Part shown: positions 7,621-12,968 of the stretch, piece by piece | How positions within the stretch are numbered: the stretch's first letter is position 1 | Layout: each line of letters starts with the position of its first letter | From: Chitinophagaceae bacterium UBA2789 | GTDB lineage: Bacteria; Bacteroidota; Bacteroidia; Chitinophagales; Chitinophagaceae | Direction of reading: 5' to 3' | DNA length: 14,244 nucleotides | Assembly: GCA_002352145.1 (NCBI GenBank) | Contig: DEHX01000165.1 | Coordinates: 17,528-31,771, forward strand | The notes under the pieces: model-generated | Databases searched by the model: none | The model's input: the letters and a program-made list of their open reading frames with translations, nothing else | Told to the model about the DNA's origin: nothing | Program-made: the position numbers and the translations under genes

Positions 7621-8460
7621 TCAGCCCGGAATTGTTTGACAAAAACGGCGATAAATTTCCATTGTTTTCATGTGGCTATAGATTTTATTCCGGAAACGTT
7701 GCACCCAACGTATGCCGTTTATCGCATTGGATAAAAATACCTCATCAGCAGCCAGCAGATCTTCTGCTGAAACTATTGTCTCTTCTACCTGGTAGTTGGA
7801 GGCGGCTAGTGATTCCAGTAAATATTTTCTCATCACGCCGTTCACACATCCTTCTGAAAGTGCAGGAGTGAAAATAGTATCTCCTTTCACAAGGAAAAGA
7901 TTGGCAATAGTTGAATCTGCAATCTTACCATTAGCATTCAATACGAGACAATCGTTCAGTTTATTTTCTTTAGCGTAAACAGCCGCCATTGAATACACTA
8001 AAAAATTGGCTGACTTTAAATTGGAAAACCGGTCAGTACTTTTCGCAGCATCCGGGAAAATATCAATTACCAGGCCGTTTTCATTTACCCGATTCACTGA
8101 TTGATTTAGTGGCCAGCACTCAACAAGGTATTGCAGCTTCCGGTCTTCATCATATAAACCTCCGTTACCTCTGGATACTGACAACCTCACCCGGGCCAAT
8201 GCTTCACATCTATTTTGTTTACATAGCTCAAGTATAATATCCATTAATTTATCCTTTGTAACCAAAGCAGGAACATCCATTTTCAGTATGGACATTCCGT
8301 CAAACAACCGCTCCATGTGGGAGGCTGCTAATTGTATCACTCCGTCTTTCACTTTCATGGTCTCAAACAAACCATCTCCGTAGCGATAACTCCTGTTGGA
8401 GGCCGGCAGCACTGCTTTATCAGCATCTGTAAATTTTCCATTGAAGCAAATAGTAGCCAT
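7621..8460 (-). CDS. pabC: Class IV aminotransferase fold, probable aminodeoxychorismate lyase
   Basis: A 279-residue PLP enzyme of the branched-chain aminotransferase/D-amino acid aminotransferase/PabC family. The Schiff-base lysine is K149 in SNLKSANFLVYS. Other family signatures are YRYGDGLFET at 25-34, ARVRLSVSRG at 89-98 and a phosphate-binding GCVNGVMR near 219-226. The VNG-V-MR segment and the ending LLAADEVFLSNAINGIRWV resemble PabC, which makes p-aminobenzoate for folate, more than IlvE. In the usual E-x-T-x-x-N motif after the second strand the glutamate position is aspartate (DSTIAN). The gene lies 72 bases after RR-A with a terminator between, and 16 bases before phr. IlvE-like or D-amino acid aminotransferase activity cannot be excluded. 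Confidence 0.8.
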   Translation of the reverse strand: MATICFNGKFTDADKAVLPASNRSYRYGDGLFETMKVKDGVIQLAASHMERLFDGMSILKMDVPALVTKDKLMDIILELCKQNRCEALARVRLSVSRGNGGLYDEDRKLQYLVECWPLNQSVNRVNENGLVIDIFPDAAKSTDRFSNLKSANFLVYSMAAVYAKENKLNDCLVLNANGKIADSTIANLFLVKGDTIFTPALSEGCVNGVMRKYLLESLAASNYQVEETIVSAEDLLAADEVFLSNAINGIRWVQRFRNKIYSHMKTMEIYRRFCQTIPG

Positions 8461-8474
8461 GCTTCAAAGTAAAA

Positions 8475-8510
8475 TAAAAAAAGCCACCCCGACGAAACTG
8501 TCAGGGCGGC
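8475..8510 (-). terminator. Intrinsic terminator of RR-A
   Basis: On the minus strand, GCCGCCCTGAC (complement of 8500-8510) pairs over 11 positions with GTCGGGGTGGC (complement of 8483-8493), with two G-U pairs and a six-base loop. Seven T residues follow (complement of A8476-A8482), then ATTTTAC. It sits after the RR-A stop and only 15 bases before the pabC ATG. The pabC promoter must therefore overlap it, or pabC depends on read-through. Confidence 0.8.
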
Positions 8511-8532
8511 CGAATATACTTGCCATGAAAAA

Positions 8533-9207
8533 TTATGCCTGTTCTACCAGTCCGGCTTTTACTGCATACATCACTAGGCCGGCCATAGATTTGGTGCCGG
8601 TTTTGGTTTTGAGCTTATCCCGGATGGCCTCCACGGTACGGGGACTGAGATCTACGATGTCGGCAATTTCTTTTGTACTCTTCTCATCACACATCAATTT
8701 CAGAATGGTGATCTCTTTATCGGTCAGTTGCACATCCTGCGGCATTGAAGCTTCAGCAGTACGTTTAGTACGAAGACCGCTCAGCAATGCTTTATTGGTA
8801 AGGTCGTTGAAATGGAAATCATTCTCATACACACCACGGATGGCTTCATAAATCAGGTCAGCGCCTGACTCTTTAGTAATATAGGAGTTGGCACCCATTT
8901 CCATCATTTTGGAAATAACAGAATGATCATTGAGGAATGAAAGCATGATCACTTTCACATCGGGATATAATTTTTTGATCTCAGGTAAAGCAGTCAATCC
9001 ATCCATAATAGGCATCTGGATGTCAAGTAAAATTACATCTGGTTTAATGTGGCGCAACAGGTTCAGCAATTGCATACCGTTTTCGGCCTCAGCCACCATT
9101 TGAATGTCTTTACGTACCTGGAGAGCAGTCTTGATACCAGTGCGGAAAAGGGCATGATCATCAGCGATCGCCACTTTAATAACAGCGTTAGTGTCGGGAT
9201 TTTTCAT
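8533..9207 (-). CDS. NarL/FixJ-type response regulator (RR-A), orphan
   Basis: A 224-residue DNA-binding two-component regulator. The receiver domain (about 10-128) has the acidic pair D16/D17 in IADDHALF, the phosphoacceptor D62 in ILLDIQMP, the switch residue S90, and K112. A short linker leads to a LuxR-type helix-turn-helix (about 158-220) with LTDKEITILKLM and the recognition region DLSPRTVEAIRDKL. No kinase is adjacent. It is a close paralogue of RR-B: both share KVAIADDH, the unusual KMMEMGAN before the conserved lysine, a similar linker beginning near FHFNDLTNKALL, and AGLVMYA near the end. A promoter for a putative small RNA points away from it 217 bases upstream, suggesting that it controls that RNA, itself, or both. 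Confidence 0.93.
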   Translation of the reverse strand: MKNPDTNAVIKVAIADDHALFRTGIKTALQVRKDIQMVAEAENGMQLLNLLRHIKPDVILLDIQMPIMDGLTALPEIKKLYPDVKVIMLSFLNDHSVISKMMEMGANSYITKESGADLIYEAIRGVYENDFHFNDLTNKALLSGLRTKRTAEASMPQDVQLTDKEITILKLMCDEKSTKEIADIVDLSPRTVEAIRDKLKTKTGTKSMAGLVMYAVKAGLVEQA

Positions 9208-9423
9208 AATTGGATTATTAAAAATGTTATTGAATCTAAGTAATAATTACAGACTGCAAGTTGGAAAATTCCTGCAATATGTACTATAGGGAAAGTACTT
9301 GATTTCGTATTTGTGGAAAGTACCGCTACTTTACGGACATATCGAAACTGTACTATGTGCTTATAAGAGTTTTTACTAGCTCCGCAGTAAATACCGAATG
9401 TTTGAAATAGGGCAGTTATGCTC
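9208..9423. promoter_or_regulatory. Control region between RR-A and the divergent RNA promoter
   Basis: Non-coding and holding clustered short repeats: GGAAAGTAC twice (9290-9298, 9315-9323), TGTACTAT twice (9280-9287, 9349-9356) and the palindrome AAGTACTT around 9293-9300. These could be binding sites for RR-A or another regulator. No TAnnTTTG match is evident for the minus-strand RR-A promoter. Confidence 0.4.
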
Positions 9424-9454
9424 TTGTTAACATTTACATGTGGATATACTTTTG
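9424..9454 (+). promoter_or_regulatory. Bacteroidota-type promoter for putative ncRNA A
   Basis: TTG at 9424-9426 is followed after exactly 20 bases by TACTTTTG at 9447-9454. This matches the Bacteroidota consensus of a -33 TTG and a -7 TAnnTTTG. Transcription should begin near 9460-9462. No protein-coding gene follows on this strand before the terminator at 9733. The same elements with the same spacing occur at 11614-11644. Confidence 0.65.
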
Positions 9455-9460
9455 TTGCAG

Positions 9461-9603
9461 AAAGTTGATTGACACGGATGATCTGTCTTTACCCTCTCAT
9501 CCAATGTCCAGAACCGTCCAGAAAGTTATTTCCAATTCCTTTGAAAAAACCGACCCGTTTTTACGGGAGACACTTCAAACCGGCCAGTCAACTTTCTCTT
9601 TTT
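9461..9603 (+). ncRNA. Putative small RNA A, divergent from RR-A, no known family recognised
   Basis: It follows a consensus promoter and contains no convincing reading frame. The 5' end GAAAGTTGA (9460-9468) pairs with TCAACTTTC (9588-9596), extendable by three more pairs (one G-U), so the RNA could close on itself. The 3' arm is followed by the T-rich run TTTCTCTTTTTG (9593-9604), which may stop transcription. Inside are candidate hairpins GGATGA/TCATCC (about 9477-9502) and TTTGAA/TTCAAA enclosing CCCGT/ACGGG (about 9540-9579). Between them is an apparently unpaired core with two GTCCAGAA repeats (9506-9513, 9516-9523) and TATTTCC (9527-9533). The ordered blocks recur in element B. Ends are estimates; read-through could extend it to the terminator near 9768. 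The alternative is a set of DNA binding sites rather than an RNA. Confidence 0.5.
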
Positions 9604-9732
9604 GAATAATGGCTCCGTTTTTGAAATCCAAAACCAATGAAAAATGAATTGAAAAGCAAGAGCCGTAACCGTTAAGCCCTGTCTCTATGAAACACAACGC
9701 TTAAAAATCTTTTTCTTTTCATAACAGTAACG

Positions 9733-9768
9733 TAAGCCCCGGTCCTCATAACGCCGGGGTTATTTTTT
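9733..9768 (+). terminator. Plus-strand intrinsic terminator without an upstream gene
   Basis: CCCCGG (9737-9742) pairs with CCGGGG (9754-9759). The stem extends by TAA/TTA pairs after a bulged G, and six T residues follow at 9763-9768. The T run is only on the plus strand, so it does not serve the convergent methyltransferase. The only plus-strand promoter seen upstream is the one at 9424-9454, so this likely ends ncRNA A or its extended form. Confidence 0.75.
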
Positions 9769-9802
9769 GTACATATACCAACTGAAAAGAAATAACAACG
9801 AA

Positions 9803-10546
9803 TTATTGCTTTTGTGCAACCAGATAAGCCCTTTGTTCACCAAGGGTGAATTTTTTTCTGCCTGGAATACTATACACTTCTTTTAATACAAACCCCGCAG
9901 ATTGGAGCATGTTTTCCATTTCATTAATGGAAAAAATATAATCAATACCGGTCTTGGTCTCTGTTGTTCCGTCCGGGTGTATAATGGTACTTTCAGCTTC
10001 CAGCCGGGCAGGATGAAAAAGTAATTTTGCATCGGTCAGGAACTTGACCCCGTTTATCTCACTCCAGGATTTGGTAACGGAATTCTTAAATACTATTTCT
10101 GCCAGCGACCAGCTGTTGATCAGCAAGTATCCGCCGGGCTTTAAAAAGCTGGCTGCCTTTTTTAAAATGGATACTGTATCAGCCGCATTGAAGAAATTCA
10201 GACTGTTGCCCATGCAGATTACCAGGTCAAATTGTTCTTCCGTAGAAAAATCAAGCACACCTGACTGCACAGCTTTTACCGGCAGGTTTTCTGTAGTAGC
10301 CGTTTGCTGTATTTCATTGATATAATCTGCAAGATTATCTACCGCTGTTACTGTTACTCCTTTTCGGGCAAGGCCAATTGCATGACGTCCGTAGCCACAC
10401 ATCAGGTCCAGCACCTTACTGCCCGGCTGCAGGCTGAAGTAAGGTATCATAAAATCAACTTCCTTCACCGTCAGTTCATCAGGTATGATCGTTTTCCAGA
10501 TCTCTTTATAGTGACCGTCAAAAAAAATATCGTTGATATTTGGCAT
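9803..10546 (-). CDS. Class I SAM-dependent methyltransferase
   Basis: A 247-residue Rossmann-fold methyltransferase. Motif I is VLDLMCGYGRHA at 45-56, and D70 in VTAVDN is the likely acidic residue binding the SAM ribose. D99 in GVLDF is the usual adenine contact, and motif IV is FDLVICMGNSLNFF at 106-119. The C-terminal half (GIDYIFSINEMENMLQSAGF) is the typical substrate-side region of small-molecule methyltransferases. The substrate cannot be told from sequence. It sits between the two paralogous response regulators, 101 bases after RR-B on the same strand, and may be cotranscribed with RR-B. It ends convergent to putative ncRNA A. Confidence 0.88.
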   Translation of the reverse strand: MPNINDIFFDGHYKEIWKTIIPDELTVKEVDFMIPYFSLQPGSKVLDLMCGYGRHAIGLARKGVTVTAVDNLADYINEIQQTATTENLPVKAVQSGVLDFSTEEQFDLVICMGNSLNFFNAADTVSILKKAASFLKPGGYLLINSWSLAEIVFKNSVTKSWSEINGVKFLTDAKLLFHPARLEAESTIIHPDGTTETKTGIDYIFSINEMENMLQSAGFVLKEVYSIPGRKKFTLGEQRAYLVAQKQ

Positions 10547-10591
10547 CGCTTGAGTTTAATGATTGATCTCTCTGCAAGAATTGCATCAAGT

Positions 10592-10617
10592 AAACAGCCT
10601 TCTGCAAGCTCAGGCTG
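10592..10617 (-). terminator. Weak possible terminator after RR-B
   Basis: On the minus strand CAGCCT (complement of 10612-10617) pairs with AGGCTG (complement of 10595-10600) across an 11-base loop, then TTTACTTG follows. The stem is short and the T run only three long, so partial read-through into the methyltransferase is likely. Confidence 0.3.
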
Positions 10618-10647
10618 ACAACTTTTTTATTCCGCAGCGTTCCTGGC

Positions 10648-11304
10648 CTATTCCAGCAACTTATTCCTGGTAGCATACATTACCAAACCCGCAATGGTTT
10701 TTGCTCCCACTTTCTGTTTCATATTCTGGCGGATGGTTTCAATGGTGCGGGGGCTAAGAAATACTTCTTTAGAGATTTCTTCCGTAGTCTTATCGTCCGC
10801 AATCAGTTTTAAGATTCTTAATTCCTTTTCTGAAAACTTAACAGGGTTCGGATAGAATTGCCGTACCGTTTTCTTATGCTGCAACTTCAGCAAAACCGCT
10901 TTATTCACCAGTTCATTGAAATAAAAATCATCATTCATGCAGGTGAGTATGGCCTGGTAAATTTCTTCGGGGTCAGTCGTCTTGGTCAGGTAGGCATTGG
11001 CGCCCATCTCCATCATCTTAGTGATCATCTCCTGGTCATCGTACATGGTCAGCACTATGATTTTCACGGCCTCGTATTCCTTACGGATGAGGCTGATGGC
11101 ATTGATGCCGTCCATTTCCGGCATGCGGATATCCATCAGGATAACATCCGGTTGCTTTAGCTGAAGTTTGTGCATCAGGTCTTTTCCGTCTTCAGCTTCC
11201 CAAATAATTTTCAGGTAATCTTTGTCTTTCAGCGCCATGCGGATACCATCACGAAAGATCTTATGATCATCGGCAATCGCTACTTTAATTTGCTGGGCGG
11301 TCAT
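10648..11304 (-). CDS. NarL/FixJ-type response regulator (RR-B), orphan
   Basis: A 218-residue regulator built like RR-A. The receiver (about 6-124) has D12/D13 in IADDHKIF, phosphoacceptor D58 in ILMDIRMPEMDG, switch residue T86 and K108. The LuxR-type helix-turn-helix (about 150-214) includes FSEKELRILKLI, the recognition region FLSPRTIETIRQNM and AGLVMYA. It shares KMMEMGAN and the linker pattern FYFNELVNKAVL with RR-A, so the two probably arose by duplication. No kinase is adjacent on its strand; the kinase at 12969 is divergent and has its own regulator. An RNA-like element with its own promoter lies upstream in the opposite direction, as for RR-A. Confidence 0.93.
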   Translation of the reverse strand: MTAQQIKVAIADDHKIFRDGIRMALKDKDYLKIIWEAEDGKDLMHKLQLKQPDVILMDIRMPEMDGINAISLIRKEYEAVKIIVLTMYDDQEMITKMMEMGANAYLTKTTDPEEIYQAILTCMNDDFYFNELVNKAVLLKLQHKKTVRQFYPNPVKFSEKELRILKLIADDKTTEEISKEVFLSPRTIETIRQNMKQKVGAKTIAGLVMYATRNKLLE

Positions 11305-11613
11305 GGGTATTGGTTTGCAGTTAAGTTTTTGGGTATCGAAGTCGAGTAAAACTACGCAAATTTGGTAGAAATACGTAAAATTAGTTTTGCATCACTCAAA
11401 ACAAATTTTATCATCACATCTCACAAATATTAATAGCCTTTTGTGAAAGAGAAGGAAGAAAACAACACTGGAATAAAAACAAGGTCTTACAGGGAGAGAA
11501 AATCCCATTACCGTAAATTTTCATCCCCCCTGATAGTAGATTTTCATTTTCCTATGAGGCAGTTACGATGCTGTATGTAATTCCTGAAAACCCAAAAAGC
11601 CGTGCATTTGCTC
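11305..11613. promoter_or_regulatory. Control region between RR-B and the divergent RNA promoter
   Basis: Non-coding and AT-rich. It holds one copy of a 15-base inverted repeat (11369-11383) whose partner is at 11938-11952, and an ACCGTAA at 11510-11516 that recurs at 11934-11940. I see no TAnnTTTG match oriented toward RR-B and no reading frame of note. Confidence 0.35.
11369..11383. repeat. 15-base inverted repeat, left copy (partner 11938-11952)
   Basis: AAATACGTAAAATTA here is the exact reverse complement of TAATTTTACGTATTT at 11938-11952. Both are centred on the palindrome TACGTA and flank putative ncRNA B. The left copy lies 65 bases upstream of the RR-B start, so a regulator site is plausible. 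Confidence 0.5.
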
Positions 11614-11644
11614 TTGTAAGGCTTTTTGCCAGGGGCTACTTTTG
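11614..11644 (+). promoter_or_regulatory. Bacteroidota-type promoter for putative ncRNA B
   Basis: TTG at 11614-11616 (in the context CTCTTGT, also present at the A promoter) is followed after exactly 20 bases by TACTTTTG at 11637-11644. Transcription should start near 11649-11651, at the first base of the conserved AGTTGATTGACA block. Confidence 0.65.
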
Positions 11645-11648
11645 ACCC

Positions 11649-11766
11649 AGTTGATTGACAGAAGATAGAGCCCCGCGGTCGTCCAATGTCCTGAACTAAC
11701 CGTCCTGAATACTATTTCCGATACCAATGAATGCCATAGCTAAATCCAATGTCAATCAACTTCTTT
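11649..11766 (+). ncRNA. Putative small RNA B, divergent from RR-B, homologous to A
   Basis: AGTTGATTGACA (11649-11660) pairs perfectly over 12 bases with TGTCAATCAACT (11750-11761), closing a loop of 89 bases. Inside are TCCAATGTC, two GTCCTGAA repeats (11688-11695, 11702-11709) and TATTTCC (11713-11719), in the same order as in element A. In A both repeats read GTCCAGAA, in B both read GTCCTGAA. A second TCCAATGTC merges into the 3' arm. No open frame fits the block. The 3' end is uncertain: only TTCTTT follows the arm and no strong terminator is seen nearby. A set of DNA sites remains the alternative reading. Confidence 0.5.
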
Positions 11767-11828
11767 CCGGGCGAAGCGAAGGAACCTCCTTCAAATTTGC
11801 AGAGTCGCAGTCTCTTTAAAACTGCATC

Positions 11829-11849
11829 GGTTTAAAGCAACTTTAAACC
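11829..11849. repeat. Perfect 9-base palindrome with 3-base spacer
   Basis: GGTTTAAAG (11829-11837) and CTTTAAACC (11841-11849) are exact reverse complements around CAA. No T run follows on either strand, so an operator or RNA hairpin is more likely than a terminator. It lies downstream of putative ncRNA B. Confidence 0.45.
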
Positions 11850-11915
11850 TTAAACTTCCAACCCGAAACACCTCTTTCTTTTCCACAGCTGTTGATAACC
11901 GGAAATATCCCCGGG

Positions 11916-11986
11916 AAGTTTACTATTTTTACAACCGTAATTTTACGTATTTTACTAAGAAAACTTACTATTTTTAAAATCGTAAT
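11916..11986 (+). repeat. Two direct 26-base repeats, 45 bases apart
   Basis: 11916-11941 and 11961-11986 match at 22 of 26 positions, both with the core TTACTATTTTTA and ending CGTAAT. The right member of the 15-base inverted repeat (11938-11952) overlaps the first copy. They lie upstream of the signalling operon and could be regulator sites. The 12000-12140 stretch beyond holds only a weak GCCGG/CCGGC dyad. Confidence 0.5.
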
Positions 11987-12141
11987 CACACTATTTAAAG
12001 TCTATAAAATCCTTTGTTACAGAGCCTTTTAGGTGGTTTTAGGGGTATTTATTTAGCCGGCACCACATTGTATCCCATCCGGCGAATAGCAATTTTTACA
12101 CCTCGAGTTAATTCGAATAAGGCTTTAAAAACGTTACTGTT

Positions 12142-12198
12142 ATGAAAAAAGTTAGAAGAGCATGGGACGTAGATGTCCTGATTGGATGGGAAGAATAA
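12142..12198 (+). CDS. Possible 18-residue peptide before the 7TM gene
   Basis: A short frame reading MKKVRRAWDVDVLIGWEE, beginning with ATG and ending TAA, lies 54 bases before the start of the membrane protein gene. It has a basic start and acidic end. There is no clear ribosome binding site or family, and frames this short occur by chance. A leader peptide is possible, as is no function. Confidence 0.2.
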   Translation: MKKVRRAWDVDVLIGWEE

Positions 12199-12247
12199 TC
12201 ATTCAATCACTTAATTTCTACTGTTAGAGAAGTTTAAAAAGTTTTTC

Positions 12248-12255
12248 TATTTTTG
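12248..12255 (+). promoter_or_regulatory. Possible -7 element overlapping the 7TM gene start
   Basis: TATTTTTG fits TAnnTTTG but has no TTG at -33. Its last three bases are the TTG start codon proposed for the 7TM gene. If it is a real promoter, the transcript begins inside the proposed coding region and the start must lie further downstream. Confidence 0.25.
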
Positions 12256-12945
12256 GACAAAATCCAAATTATAGAAAAGCTTTTTTATAATATAGTCACT
12301 TATTCTTATCTCCTTTTACCCCTTTGTTTTTTTTGGTGTGGAAACAAAAAGAAAGACTTAATTCCAATTGTCTTGGCTTTATATAGTGTCATTTGCTTTT
12401 TCTTTCTTGAATATTATGACACATTTCCAAAAGAGATTAGAAAGTATCTAAAAACCTTCTATACTTTTTTTGAGTACAGCATATTCACAATTGTAATATG
12501 GTACTCATTAAAGAGCAAAAAGGCCAGACAGTTTATTCTAATGGCATCACTTGCTTTTTTAAGTTTCCAACTCATTTATCTTTTTAACGGAAAAGTTAAA
12601 AGATTAGATACAGTACCTGTCGGTATTGAAACAATACTCCTGATTACTTACGTTGTTTACTTTTTTTACCAATACTACAAGAACATTAGCACCTCATACA
12701 TTTACAACCACTATATTTTTTGGATCTCAGTAGGTATCCTGATTTACTTAGGAGGATCTTTTTTCTTTTATATACTAATAAACCATTTAAGTGAGGAACA
12801 AATCAATACTTTTGGAACACTTACATATTTGGCAGAAATAATTAAGAACATTCTATTTGTAATTGCTTTAGTTGTTTATGTTAGGTTTCCTGTTGAAAAC
12901 AATGAAAAAAAACAAACACATATCCCTTATTTAGATATGATTTAA
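12253..12945 (+). CDS. Seven-helix integral membrane protein, possible sensor partner of the kinase
   Basis: A 230-residue hydrophobic protein I cannot assign to a named family. Seven membrane segments are visible at about 12-29, 36-53, 70-88, 92-110, 124-142, 151-175 and 188-209, with short connecting loops, a basic stretch NKKKD at 31-35 and a polar tail. The frame has no ATG before residue 98. The proposed TTG start is the only usual start codon near the first helix, since an in-frame stop lies at 12235-12237. The start is therefore uncertain. Base composition is strikingly AT-rich (18 of 60 G+C in 12301-12360), unlike the kinase 23 bases downstream (37 of 60 in 13201-13260). It is probably cotranscribed with the kinase, which lacks a sensor of its own. 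Confidence 0.75.
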   Translation: MDKIQIIEKLFYNIVTYSYLLLPLCFFWCGNKKKDLIPIVLALYSVICFFFLEYYDTFPKEIRKYLKTFYTFFEYSIFTIVIWYSLKSKKARQFILMASLAFLSFQLIYLFNGKVKRLDTVPVGIETILLITYVVYFFYQYYKNISTSYIYNHYIFWISVGILIYLGGSFFFYILINHLSEEQINTFGTLTYLAEIIKNILFVIALVVYVRFPVENNEKKQTHIPYLDMI

Positions 12946-12968
12946 CCCATCGCAACCACTAACCCACT

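Noticed and set aside
7549..7871. Plus-strand open frames across the phr-pabC junction
   Set aside because: They are antisense to two well-supported genes and carry no protein motifs.
9461..9603. 6S RNA, tmRNA, SRP RNA or RNase P RNA identity for the RNA-like elements
   Set aside because: I see none of the signature sequences of tmRNA or RNase P RNA. The two elements are shorter than typical 6S RNA, and two diverged copies would be unusual. A distant 6S relation cannot be excluded without a covariance search.
9637..9675. Twelve-codon frame MKNELKSKSRNR inside the RNA A transcript region
   Set aside because: It is very short, has no counterpart in element B and no visible initiation signal.
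11879..11898. DnaA-box-like TTTTCCACA next to CTGTTGATAA, suggesting a replication origin
   Set aside because: Only one imperfect pair is present, with no box cluster, no AT-rich unwinding tract beside it and no dnaA or dnaN nearby.
11916..11986. CRISPR-like repeat-spacer structure
   Set aside because: Only two imperfect direct repeats, no third unit and no cas genes.
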